From assembly GCA_945863605.1 (NCBI GenBank), contig CAMAZP010000014.1, positions 16,970-80,969 of the forward strand: a stretch of DNA of 64,000 nucleotides. Direction: 5' to 3'. The notes beneath the pieces were generated by a model. That model was not told the origin of the DNA and searched no databases. It saw only the letters and a list, made by a program, of their open reading frames with translations. The DNA is from Chitinophaga pinensis (lineage in GTDB: Bacteria > Bacteroidota > Bacteroidia > Flavobacteriales_D > Crocinitomicaceae). Shown here one piece after another: positions 46,065 to 54,797 of the stretch (position 1 is its first letter; the number at the start of each line of letters is the position of its first letter). A program made the position numbers and the translations under genes.

Positions 46065-47405
46065 ATGAATAATAAAACCATTAACGCTGTAGTTATTTTA
46101 GGCGTACTTTCCTTGATAAGTATTTTATTTGTCCAGCTTGTTTGGGTGAGTAAAACAATGGAAATGCAAGCGAAAAATATCGCCATCCAAGAAAAAGAAG
46201 ATAGTCTAAACCTGAAAGAATTTTCGGAGCAAGTGCATATCGCTTTGACAAATGTATTGGAAATCATCACCCAAAAATCAGACGATAGTTCGGATTTATA
46301 TGGAGCAGTAAAACAGTTGAGAACCAATCATTTCACCGTTGATATCAATCAAGAATTACAACCTTTTTACTTAGAAACATTACTTAAGAAAGCATTATAC
46401 AATCAAAATATTCATCAAGATTTCGTATATGGAATTTACGATTGTTTTACAGATACGTTGATTTTTAGTAATTTGATAAAATTCTCAAAAGATTCACTTT
46501 ATGCTCCGGTAAATGAAAGTATTCCTGGTTTAACGTCAGCAAAATTGCGCTTAAAAAAAGATGGACACTATTTCACTGTTTTCTTCCCAAAAGTAAAGGC
46601 TAAATCGATTGAACCAGCTGTTTTTATTTCTCCTTGGATTTATATTTCGATTATAGTTGTTTTAGTATTAATTTTCTTTACCTATAGCTTAACAATCATC
46701 ATCCGTCAAAAACGACTTTCCGAAGTAAAAAACGACTTCATTAACAATATGACACACGAGCTTAAAACCCCAATTTCAACCATAAGTTTGTCGAGTGAAT
46801 TACTTTTAAGAATGGATGAAGAAAATAACATTGAAAAGGTTCGACGCTATGCCGGAATTATTTATAAAGAAAATAAACGACTTGAAAATCAAGTAGAAAG
46901 GGTTTTAAATGTCGCTAAATTAGATAAAGACAAAGTGGTGTTGAACCAAGAAAATTTCAATATTCACGAACTATTGGATGAAGTAAAAGATAACTTTGAA
47001 TTTAACCATTCTGAGGCTGGAGGTGAAATTGAATTACAAAAAAATGCAACTAATTTTTGCATACAAGCAGATCCAGTTCATGTCACAAATGTGGTTTATA
47101 ATTTATTGGATAATGCGGTGAAATATTGCGCTGAAAAACCTAAAATTCAAATTATAACTCGTAATGAAAAGAATGGTTTATCACTAGAAATCACTGACAA
47201 TGGAATAGGTATGAAACGTGAACACAGTAAGCTGATTTTTGATAAATTCTACCGTGTTCCAACAGGAAATATTCATAATGTGAAAGGTTTTGGGCTTGGC
47301 TTATATTACGTTAAATTAATTGTTGAAGCTCATCAAGGTAAAATTGACGTTAAAAGCTCAGTTGGAAAAGGGACGACGTTTGTATTATGGTTTCCTTTGG
47401 GGTGA
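46065..47405 (+). CDS. Sensor histidine kinase without an adjacent response regulator
   Basis: 446 residues: membrane segment ~7-29, periplasmic sensor (30-190), second membrane segment ~191-213, HisKA with His231 in NNMTHELKTPI, then the ATPase domain with NVVYNLLDNAVKY, ITDNGIGM and GFGLGLYYVK. It is most like the RprX-type kinases of Bacteroidota, which normally have a response-regulator gene next to them. None is here: the RhuM-type cluster begins about 95 bases after the stop. Confidence 0.9.
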   Translation: MNNKTINAVVILGVLSLISILFVQLVWVSKTMEMQAKNIAIQEKEDSLNLKEFSEQVHIALTNVLEIITQKSDDSSDLYGAVKQLRTNHFTVDINQELQPFYLETLLKKALYNQNIHQDFVYGIYDCFTDTLIFSNLIKFSKDSLYAPVNESIPGLTSAKLRLKKDGHYFTVFFPKVKAKSIEPAVFISPWIYISIIVVLVLIFFTYSLTIIIRQKRLSEVKNDFINNMTHELKTPISTISLSSELLLRMDEENNIEKVRRYAGIIYKENKRLENQVERVLNVAKLDKDKVVLNQENFNIHELLDEVKDNFEFNHSEAGGEIELQKNATNFCIQADPVHVTNVVYNLLDNAVKYCAEKPKIQIITRNEKNGLSLEITDNGIGMKREHSKLIFDKFYRVPTGNIHNVKGFGLGLYYVKLIVEAHQGKIDVKSSVGKGTTFVLWFPLG

Positions 47406-47500
47406 AAATACGCGATTAAATGAATTTTTGACTGAGTTGTTTAAAGTTAAAATCATTTTTACTGATTTATTTAATTCTGAAAAAACGTCTTTTTCTTGTA

Positions 47501-47558
47501 AAATTTCTACCAAATCATATTTCACGAAAGGATATTATTTCTTAACTTCAGGTAAACT
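47501..47558 (+). repeat. Leader repeat, copy 1
   Basis: 58 bases beginning AAATTTCTACCAAATCATAT and ending GTAAACT before the ATG of the first RhuM-type gene. Near-identical copies precede the next two units (48450 and 49513). Each holds GAAAGGATATTATTTC and TAACTTCA, a variant of the -7 box, eight bases before the ATG. Confidence 0.75.
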
Positions 47559-48424
47559 ATGAAGAATGAAATCATTTTATACCGCCCAAATGAAGCTGTA
47601 GAACATATTGAAGTTCGCCTTGAAAACGAGACTGTTTGGTTGAATCGTCAGCAAATTGCAACTCTTTTTGGAAGAGATATCAAAACAATTGGAAAGCATA
47701 TTAACAATGCTTTAAAAGAAGAATTGGAAGGAATTCCAACTGTCGCAAATTTTGCGATAGTTCATTTTGAAGGTGAAAGAAAAGTAAAAAGGAACATTGA
47801 ATATTACAATCTTGATGTTGTTTTATTGGTTGGTTACAGGGTAAAATCTAAACAAGGTGTTCATTTCAGAATCTGGGCAAATAGAGTTTTGACTGACCAT
47901 TTACTTAAAGGGTTTACAATTAATAATAGAATTAATTTACTTGAGCTCAAATTATTTCAAGATATTGGGAAGTTAGCACAAAGGATGAATGAAATTGAAC
48001 TTTTGATTTCGACCAACGAACTTCCCACCCAAGGTGTTTTCTTCGAAGGTCAAATCTTCGATGCTTACGAGCTGATGTCGCGAATAATTCGTTCTGCCTC
48101 AAAAGAAATCATTTTGATTGATAATTCATCGATGAATCTGTGTTAGCGCACCTAAGTAAACGTTCCGAAAATGTTGATGCTATCATTTACACCAAGTCTA
48201 TTTCAAGAGTTTTACAGCTAGATTTGGAAAGACACAACAGCCAATACCCGCCAATACAAATCCGTGAACTTTGTTAAAGCCACGATCGCTTTCTGATTAT
48301 AGATAGAAATGAATTGTTTCATATTGGCGCATCCTTGAAGGATCTCGGAAAACGGTGGTTTGCTTTTTCGAAATTGGATGGGACTATGTTGGATTTTTTG
48401 ATGGAAAGATTGGTCGAAAATTAA
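47559..48424 (+). pseudogene. RhuM-family gene with PLD-like C-terminus, broken by frameshift and stop
   Basis: Reads as an intact RhuM-type protein for about 190 codons (MKNEIILYRPNEAVEHIEV; LNRQQIATLFGRDIKTIGKH; YYNLDVVLLVGYRVKSKQG) and into the shared C-terminal domain. A one-base deletion just after IILIDN then shifts the frame and it stops at 48146. The lost part continues in another frame to 48424 and also carries a TAA where copy 2 has Glu in RELRESHDR. A stretch of 107 bases (48015-48121) is identical to 50010-50116 in the third gene. Probably inactive, or active only as a truncated DNA-binding protein. Confidence 0.85.
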
Positions 48425-48449
48425 GGCCAAAAAAATCGTTTTTCTTTCA

Positions 48450-48507
48450 AAATTTCTACCAAATCATATTTCGCGAAAGGATATTATTTCTTAACTTCAA
48501 GTAAACT
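48450..48507 (+). repeat. Leader repeat, copy 2
   Basis: Second copy of the ~58-base leader, nearly identical to 47501-47558. Here it precedes only a 34-codon relic of the RhuM reading frame. Confidence 0.75.
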
Positions 48508-48612
48508 ATGAAGAATGAAATCATTTTATACCGCCCAAATGAGGCTGCTGAGCACATCGAAGTTCACCTTGAAAACCAGTATACAATACAAATTAAACAA
48601 TTTTTGAAATGA
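48508..48612 (+). CDS. 34-codon leader ORF, relic of a RhuM gene
   Basis: Encodes MKNEIILYRPNEAAEHIEVH plus 14 residues. The first 24 codons match the start of the neighbouring RhuM genes (a few base changes from 49572), then the sequence departs. Its TGA overlaps the ATG of the ORF6N gene (ATGA), so it could serve as a translational-coupling leader for a swapped-in gene. Confidence 0.5.
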   Translation: MKNEIILYRPNEAAEHIEVHLENQYTIQIKQFLK

Positions 48613-49487
48613 GTAGTATTTTAACCCAATCAACCGATCGTATCGAAAAAAGAATTTTTATTTTCCGGGGTGAATATGTTATGCTAGACAGCGATTTGGC
48701 AGATATTTACGGAGTATCAACTAGCCGTTTGAATGAACAAGTAAAAAGAAATGCCGAACGGTTCCCAGAAGACTTTATGTTTAAACTTACAAAAGAAGAA
48801 TGGGAAAACTTGATATCGCAAAATGCGACTTCAAATGAACATGGAGGAAGAAGAAAAAACCCATTCGTTTTTACAGAACAAGGAGTTGCTGGATTGTCTG
48901 GTGTTTTAAAAAGTGAACAAGCTTCTCAAGTTCATGTCACTATAATGCGTGCATTTGTTTCAATGCGCAAATTGATGACTTCACAAAATGGATTAATACA
49001 ACGAATTGATGGTTTGGAACGAAAACAATTGGAAACAGATAATAAATTTGAGAACGTTTTCAAGGCCCTCGAAAAAAATACTATCCCTTCTCAAGGCGTA
49101 TTCTTCGACGGTCAAATATTTGATGCTTACGAGCTGATGTCGAGAATTATTCGTTCTGCGAAGAAAGAAATAATTTTGATTGACAATTACATCGACGAAT
49201 CTGTTTTGACGCACCTTAGTAAACGTTCCGAGAATGTTGATGCTATCATATACACCAAGTCCATTTCAAGAGTTTTACAACTTGACCTTGAACGACATAA
49301 CGGCCAATACCTACCCATTCAAATCCGTGAACTTCGCGAAAGCCACGATCGCTTTCTCATCATCGACCGAAAAGAATTGTATCATGTTGGTGCTTCTTTA
49401 AAAGATTTGGGTAAAAAATGGTTTGCTTTCTCGAAATTGGATGGGACGATGTTGGAGTTCGTTTTAGAAAGGTTGATGGAAAATTAA
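48609..49487 (+). CDS. ORF6N-domain protein with PLD-like C-terminal domain
   Basis: 292 residues. The N-terminal ORF6N domain (about 12-115: FIFRGEYVMLDSDLADIYGV, TSRLNEQVKRN, RFPEDFMFKLT, and FTEQGVAGLSGVL) is the DNA-binding type of phage and mobile-element proteins. A short coiled linker (~125-155) leads to the C-terminal domain shared by the three genes of this cluster: QGVFFDGQIFDAYELMSRII, EIILIDNYIDESVL, and SHDRFLIIDRKELYHVGAS. The HxR(x4)D spacing and following Gly-Ala-Ser resemble a phospholipase-D-superfamily half site. Intact; its ATG overlaps the relic leader ORF. Confidence 0.8.
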   Translation: MSSILTQSTDRIEKRIFIFRGEYVMLDSDLADIYGVSTSRLNEQVKRNAERFPEDFMFKLTKEEWENLISQNATSNEHGGRRKNPFVFTEQGVAGLSGVLKSEQASQVHVTIMRAFVSMRKLMTSQNGLIQRIDGLERKQLETDNKFENVFKALEKNTIPSQGVFFDGQIFDAYELMSRIIRSAKKEIILIDNYIDESVLTHLSKRSENVDAIIYTKSISRVLQLDLERHNGQYLPIQIRELRESHDRFLIIDRKELYHVGASLKDLGKKWFAFSKLDGTMLEFVLERLMEN

Positions 49488-49512
49488 GGCTAAGAAATTC
49501 ACTTTTTTACCC

Positions 49513-49571
49513 AAAATTTCTTAGAAATCATTCTTTATGAAAGGATATTATTTCTTAACTTCAAGTAAACT
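49513..49571 (+). repeat. Leader repeat, copy 3
   Basis: Third, slightly more diverged copy of the leader (TTAGAAATCATTC replaces TACCAAATCATAT) ahead of the intact RhuM gene. The last ~35 bases are almost unchanged. Confidence 0.7.
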
Positions 49572-50420
49572 ATGAAGAATGAAATAATTTTATACCGCCC
49601 AAATGAGGCTGCTGAACACATCGAAGTTCGCCTTGAAAACGATACTGTTTGGTTGAATCAAGCACAAATGGCTGTGCTTTTTGGACAAACAAAGCAGAAC
49701 ATTAGTTTGCACATTAATAACTGTTTCAAAGAAGGAGAATTATCTCTAGATTCAGTTATCAAGGAATCCTTGACAACTGCCCTCGATGGTAAAATTTACA
49801 AAACAAAGTTTTATAACCTAGATGTAATAATATCTGTTGGTTATCGTGTAAAATCCAAACAAGGTACCCAATTCCGTATTTGGGCAACAACTATTTTGCG
49901 TGATTACTTACTCAAAGGTTATGCAATCAATCAACGGGTAGATCGAATTGAAAATAATCTTGAGAATCTTTCCAAAGAAATGAGTAAAATCTCTTTGCAA
50001 CTCAAAACGAACGAACTTCCCACCCAAGGTGTTTTCTTCGAAGGTCAAATCTTCGATGCTTACGAGCTGATGTCGCGAATAATTCGTTCTGCCTCAAAAG
50101 AAATCATTTTGATTGACAATTATATCGACGAATCTGTTCTAGCGCATCTATGCAAACGTGCAACGAACGTTGATGCAATCATTTATACAAAATCAATTTC
50201 AAGAGTTTTGCAACTGGATTTGGAAAGACACAACAGCCAATATCCTCCAATCAGCATTCGTGAGCTCCATGAGAGCCACGATCGCTTTCTGATTATAGAC
50301 AAAAAGGAACTTTACCACATTGGTGCGTCCTTAAAGGATCTGGGTAAAAAATGGTTTGCTTTCTCGAAATTAGAAGGGCTTATGTTGGAGTTTGTGATGG
50401 ATAGATTGGTTGAGAATTAG
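49572..50420 (+). CDS. RhuM-family protein with PLD-like C-terminal domain
   Basis: 282 residues, intact. The RhuM head (1-~115) has LENDTVWLNQAQMAVLFGQ, TKQNISLHINNCFKEGEL and KFYNLDVIISVGYRVKSKQG. A coiled linker (~118-145, RVDRIENNLENLSKEM) joins it to the common C-terminal domain (~148-282) with EIILIDNYIDESVLAHL, ISRVLQLDLERHN and ESHDRFLIIDKKELYHIGAS. RhuM proteins were first named in Salmonella pathogenicity island 3; their biochemical role is unclear. Third unit of the tandem cluster. Confidence 0.82.
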   Translation: MKNEIILYRPNEAAEHIEVRLENDTVWLNQAQMAVLFGQTKQNISLHINNCFKEGELSLDSVIKESLTTALDGKIYKTKFYNLDVIISVGYRVKSKQGTQFRIWATTILRDYLLKGYAINQRVDRIENNLENLSKEMSKISLQLKTNELPTQGVFFEGQIFDAYELMSRIIRSASKEIILIDNYIDESVLAHLCKRATNVDAIIYTKSISRVLQLDLERHNSQYPPISIRELHESHDRFLIIDKKELYHIGASLKDLGKKWFAFSKLEGLMLEFVMDRLVEN

Positions 50421-50442
50421 GTTATAATTTTAGGTTTATAGT

Positions 50443-53148
50443 TCAATTATTTTTGAAGATTTCTTCAACAATCAGTTTAAGTTCCTCGTCTTTAATAACA
50501 TCTAATTCTATTTTTGAAATATTAATTTCTATACCATTTTGGTCATAATATTTGGGTATTCCGACTAAAGTGTCATTTTCAAAAAAGGCAGAAAATTTTG
50601 GTTTACTATTATCATAGTACATTTCAAAGGGCCCTTCAAGTATACTGTGTTTATGTTCATTATAATGATCATAATGAATATTTATTTCACTTAAATAGTT
50701 CATTTGACATTTCAATTTCCCATTAGGATAAAAGAAAGAAATTATAAAAACACCATCTGGAAGTAGAACTCGCCTTTCAATCAAAACATCATTTTTATAA
50801 ACAGAATCTATTATTTGATTTTGGAGAAAGTAACTTTTTAGGCGGAAAGTATTGCTATTTTGAATTGAATATCCCTCAATAAAAAATGCACCAAATTCAA
50901 GATTTAATAAATATCTTTTATACCACTCACAACAATGACTGTGTTGCCAAAGTAAATATGGTGAATTTGGTTCAAAGCGGCATTCTCGAATGTTGATAAA
51001 GCCAATTTCTAAGTTATTTATAACACCTTGTCGAATTCTTTCATTTTCAGATTTCTGTAGGTATTCTACATTGAACTTGAAAAAATCATTTTGTCTAGAT
51101 TTAATCATTCCATCTTTATACAACGTTGTTTTGCCATCAATTTCAGATGATTGAATTAGTCCCGAAATATAACTCCTTGAACCAACATTATTATAACTAA
51201 AGCCTTGGTCAGCAGAAATATTTTGAGTAAGCTTAATTCCATTTTCCTGGTATTCATACATAAAGGATCTTGTAAACTCTTCACATTTTAAACCTTTCCA
51301 TATTGATTTATCATTTATAAGTATTTCAATAAGACAACCGTTCTTGTAGACAAATTTTTTAAGCTTAACAACTTCATTTGTCTCACTTTCAGTATTTTCA
51401 CTCGCATGTTTAATCCACCACCCAGACACAATTCTTTCTTCATCCTCTAGTCTTACAAGGTCACAGTTTTCATAGATTAGGTCAGCAATTAAAGTACCAT
51501 TGGCATCATACTCCTTATATTCTCCACATAACTCCCTATCAAACAAGTTTATAATTTTTTTTACGTTGCCATTAGGAAAATATTCAATGACCTTCCCATC
51601 TCTTTCATCCCAAGGATCTTGGTTAAATGTTATATAATCCGGAAACTTCTGCGCTATCAATGGGTCAAATATAATTATGTCATGTAAATAAAAACCGTCG
51701 TTGGATCTAGGATCATAATATCTAAAAGCTGTATCAATTAGAATACCCTTGGAATACTTTGTAGTTTGAACAATTTGCCCCACTTCATTTAAAGTTTTTT
51801 CAATTCCTTCTTTTAGACCATTCATATAATTCACTGACCGCCCTCCATAGTAAGACTCGTAAAACTCGCCATTTTGTATACCTTTCTTAAAATTTTCTTT
51901 TCTGTAAAGGATTCCATTTGAAATGTATAACCATTCACCGTCTTTTAAACCATCTTTGCATTTGCCCTTTCCTATTATACCACCTTTCTCAATAAAATCG
52001 CATTTTTCTGGCGTTACAATCATTTTTAATGTATTTTCAGGTAGTTTATGGCCAATGTACAAATCTACTTTCCAGTAACCTTTTAAAATTGAATTGTCCG
52101 CTTTTATTAATATTCCAGAACCATCTTTTAGACCATTCTTCCATTCACCATTGTATTCCCCTATATCTTTGTATTTGAATCTTCCATTGCCACTCATTAG
52201 ACCTCTCTCAAAATTCCCTTCATAAATATCACCATTACTATACTTCATGGTGCCTATTCCATTTGGCAGTCCTTTTTGCGATTTTCCATAATAGAGGTTT
52301 TTATTTGCATAATAGCAAATCATAAGTTCATTAGAACTTATAAACTTTGAATCACTGGGATTAGTTTTGTCTGTTTTCCAATTACCTTCAGCAATTTTAA
52401 TTTTATTAGAGGTTAAATAAAACTCTCCCTGTCCATCAACTTCATTAGAAACCCAATTTCCTTTGTATGTTAAATCAAAACTATACGCCAATTCTCCATA
52501 ACCAGAACGTTTGTTTTTGGCAAAATTCCCTGTATAAACTGAACCATCAGAATATGTAAATTTCCCCTTTCCACTGATTCCATTATTGTATTCTCCTTCA
52601 TATAAACTTTTGTTTTTATACCGTAAGGTAATGTATCCTAATAAAGCCCCATTTGTCCAAGAGCCCTCATAAACATTTCCTTTTAAATCAGTGTATTTTC
52701 CTTTCCCATTTTCTTTATCGTCCACCCATAAACCTTCATACTTATTTCCAATAGAATCTATATAAACCCCATTGCCATTTCGTTTATCATTCGACCAATC
52801 ACCTTCGTATGAGGAACCATCACTATAGTACATCTTTCCTTTGCCATTTCTATTATCCATTTGCCAATCACCTTCGTAAGATGAACCATCAGAATAGTTC
52901 ATCTTTCCCTTCCCGTTTTTTTTATCTAATTGCCAATCGCCATCATAATAGGAACCATTTATATAGTTCATCTTTCCTTTACCATTTTTTAATTTATCAT
53001 TGAAACTACCAATGTAAATACTACTGTCCGCGTATAGGTAAGTACCAATTTTGTTTCTACAATTTCCTTCAAGGCATTTAGGTTTTACACTTTGTGTAAA
53101 TGAAACAAATGTGTAACATAAAATATATATTGATAATAGAATTTTCAT
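50443..53148 (-). CDS. Secreted MORN-repeat protein
   Basis: 901 residues with a signal peptide (MKILLSIYILCYTFVSFTQS). At least ten MORN repeats of ~23 residues fill 45-360 (pattern YxGDWxxDKRNGKGKMxYSDGS), with three almost identical consecutive 69-bp units at about 52790-52990. A second MORN/YwqK-like block with YxNGxxK strands follows to the end (GKCKDGLKDGEWLYISNG; EYFPNGNVKKIINL). MORN repeats form elongated beta sheets that bind lipids or proteins. The role is unknown; it leads a block of secreted proteins. Confidence 0.8.
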   Translation of the reverse strand: MKILLSIYILCYTFVSFTQSVKPKCLEGNCRNKIGTYLYADSSIYIGSFNDKLKNGKGKMNYINGSYYDGDWQLDKKNGKGKMNYSDGSSYEGDWQMDNRNGKGKMYYSDGSSYEGDWSNDKRNGNGVYIDSIGNKYEGLWVDDKENGKGKYTDLKGNVYEGSWTNGALLGYITLRYKNKSLYEGEYNNGISGKGKFTYSDGSVYTGNFAKNKRSGYGELAYSFDLTYKGNWVSNEVDGQGEFYLTSNKIKIAEGNWKTDKTNPSDSKFISSNELMICYYANKNLYYGKSQKGLPNGIGTMKYSNGDIYEGNFERGLMSGNGRFKYKDIGEYNGEWKNGLKDGSGILIKADNSILKGYWKVDLYIGHKLPENTLKMIVTPEKCDFIEKGGIIGKGKCKDGLKDGEWLYISNGILYRKENFKKGIQNGEFYESYYGGRSVNYMNGLKEGIEKTLNEVGQIVQTTKYSKGILIDTAFRYYDPRSNDGFYLHDIIIFDPLIAQKFPDYITFNQDPWDERDGKVIEYFPNGNVKKIINLFDRELCGEYKEYDANGTLIADLIYENCDLVRLEDEERIVSGWWIKHASENTESETNEVVKLKKFVYKNGCLIEILINDKSIWKGLKCEEFTRSFMYEYQENGIKLTQNISADQGFSYNNVGSRSYISGLIQSSEIDGKTTLYKDGMIKSRQNDFFKFNVEYLQKSENERIRQGVINNLEIGFINIRECRFEPNSPYLLWQHSHCCEWYKRYLLNLEFGAFFIEGYSIQNSNTFRLKSYFLQNQIIDSVYKNDVLIERRVLLPDGVFIISFFYPNGKLKCQMNYLSEINIHYDHYNEHKHSILEGPFEMYYDNSKPKFSAFFENDTLVGIPKYYDQNGIEINISKIELDVIKDEELKLIVEEIFKNN

Positions 53149-53159
53149 TTTTCTTCTGA

Positions 53160-53657
53160 TTAATTACAACAACAAATATCTTTTATATCTTGAACTTCCA
53201 ATTCTTGAATTACGTTAGTAACAATACTTTCTTCTGAGATGCAAACTAATAAATGTTCAGATTCTCCAAAATAATTTTCATAACAATAAACTTCAAAACC
53301 CAAACAGTAGTCATAAAGTCCTAAAGGAATACTCGTTCCATAATTCTGCTCAATAAACGAGGTAGCATTCATGCTGTATGTAGGTTCACCAAGTTCCCTA
53401 TTCAAAAGTCTAAGGTTCCCACCAATTATACGCCCTCTAATTTCGCCGAATGATAATGATTCAGTTTCAGAATCTTTTTTATCCTCTTCTATACTTTTTT
53501 CGCTATCTTTTCCCCTTAAATCACTTGTATCAGCACCTGCTGGTATAGCTGTACTTTTTGTGTTTCTTTCATTTTCACAGTTGGTTAAATTCATTAAAAT
53601 ACAAATCGATATTAATTTAATGATACTGTTTAATAATTTTGCTAATATCTTTTTCAT
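53160..53657 (-). CDS. Putative lipoprotein
   Basis: 165 residues. A hydrophobic start ends in LMNLTNC (Cys27), a plausible lipoprotein signal, then a charged Ser/Lys/Glu linker and a globular part ending ICCCN with three adjacent cysteines. The segment NCENERNTKSTAIPAGADTS parallels SCENETDTNGGGVNTGTDIS in the next protein, so the two share an ancestral N-terminus. Family not recognised. It is 11 bases from the MORN gene start. Confidence 0.6.
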   Translation of the reverse strand: MKKILAKLLNSIIKLISICILMNLTNCENERNTKSTAIPAGADTSDLRGKDSEKSIEEDKKDSETESLSFGEIRGRIIGGNLRLLNRELGEPTYSMNATSFIEQNYGTSIPLGLYDYCLGFEVYCYENYFGESEHLLVCISEESIVTNVIQELEVQDIKDICCCN

Positions 53658-53790
53658 TTTTATGATTTTTAAAATTCCCTACTCGTTTGGCTTTACAGTT
53701 ATGTCCGTTTTTTATTTTAGCTGGCCTCCGTGGTACAAATTTGTTAAATTGCTTTCGATTTTTCCTAAATATTTATGGAGTTTTTTTAAG

Positions 53791-54690
53791 TCAATCTGTT
53801 AAACCACCAAATTCTCCAGAATAATCCCATTCAGAACAAATAACATAATATGGACCCCCACCCATTAATCCACCTCTTGGTGAAAATAGATCCCCATAAA
53901 AAAAAACTCCTTTTGTATTGATTATTCTTTTTTTTGCAACAAAAGTGTATGATGAACCAACAAATCCAGCTCCTTTCCATTCAGGATGTAAAGCATTTGG
54001 ATCTGGCATAGAAAGGATACGTGGGTCAATCCCATCATCAAACGGAACACATTGTATGTATACATTTTCTATTGAATTTTCACCGTCAGAATTTTCTTCA
54101 AATTGAACATCTTCACTAAATTGTTCTGAAGGGGTTGGTTCCTTTTCATTCCAATTCATTTGAACGTCGTGATACCAAATTTCGCCATTGTCGAAAATCA
54201 TTTGAAATTCAGATCTCCCTATTTTTAGGTCACAATACTTGTTTCCATTTAATTTCCTGAGTACTACTGTTGAACTTTTGTTTTTTTTATAGTATCCTAT
54301 AAATTCTAGTTTTTTTTCCTTAAATGCCCATGTTATCTTAACCAAATTATCAAAAAATTCACATTTCCAAAGTGTTGTTATCAAATTGACATTCGTCATT
54401 GTTTCATTCTTTATAATATATGATTTCCAAGTTTGATAATATACTGTTTCTCTTTTTACACCTACTTCTATTTCATCAAATGAATTAACAGCATAGATGT
54501 TTTCCTCTAAACTTTCTTTATTATCCATTTTTGTTAAATTTAAATCACTTATATCAGTACCAGTATTAACTCCACCACCATTTGTATCTGTTTCATTTTC
54601 ACAACTTGTTAATGTGAGAAAAAAACTGACACAACAAAAAATAAATAACTGAATATTTTGAATAAAAATTTTCCTTTGTTGATTATTCAT
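53791..54690 (-). CDS. Putative lipoprotein
   Basis: About 299 residues from ATG (MNNQQRKIFIQNIQLFIF), which places the lipobox Cys at 30 (LTLTSC); an earlier in-frame ATG at 54744 would add 18 residues before the signal. The mature N-terminus resembles that of the neighbouring 165-residue lipoprotein. The rest (TVYYQTWKSYIIKNETMTNV; ALHPEWKGAGFVGSSY) is not recognised. Confidence 0.6.
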   Translation of the reverse strand: MNNQQRKIFIQNIQLFIFCCVSFFLTLTSCENETDTNGGGVNTGTDISDLNLTKMDNKESLEENIYAVNSFDEIEVGVKRETVYYQTWKSYIIKNETMTNVNLITTLWKCEFFDNLVKITWAFKEKKLEFIGYYKKNKSSTVVLRKLNGNKYCDLKIGRSEFQMIFDNGEIWYHDVQMNWNEKEPTPSEQFSEDVQFEENSDGENSIENVYIQCVPFDDGIDPRILSMPDPNALHPEWKGAGFVGSSYTFVAKKRIINTKGVFFYGDLFSPRGGLMGGGPYYVICSEWDYSGEFGGLTD

Positions 54691-54797
54691 GAGGTTGTGA
54701 TTTATGGAATTATTGTAACTTTTTGTGCTAAAATTAGAATGCAAAACATTATTTTAAAATTTTTAATATCAATATTTTTAATAACATAATTTTTTTG

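Noticed and set aside
47320..47562. 80-codon plus-strand frame after the sensor kinase
   Set aside because: Begins inside the kinase ATPase domain in another frame and continues through AT-rich spacer; no family features.
47501..50420. Prophage or CRISPR
   Set aside because: ORF6N and RhuM occur in phages, but no structural phage genes, integrase or repeat-spacer array is present; the direct repeats are gene leaders.
53371..53802. 143-codon plus-strand frame opposite the lipoproteins
   Set aside because: Antisense to a better-supported lipoprotein gene; hydrophobic composition is explained by the AT-rich complement.
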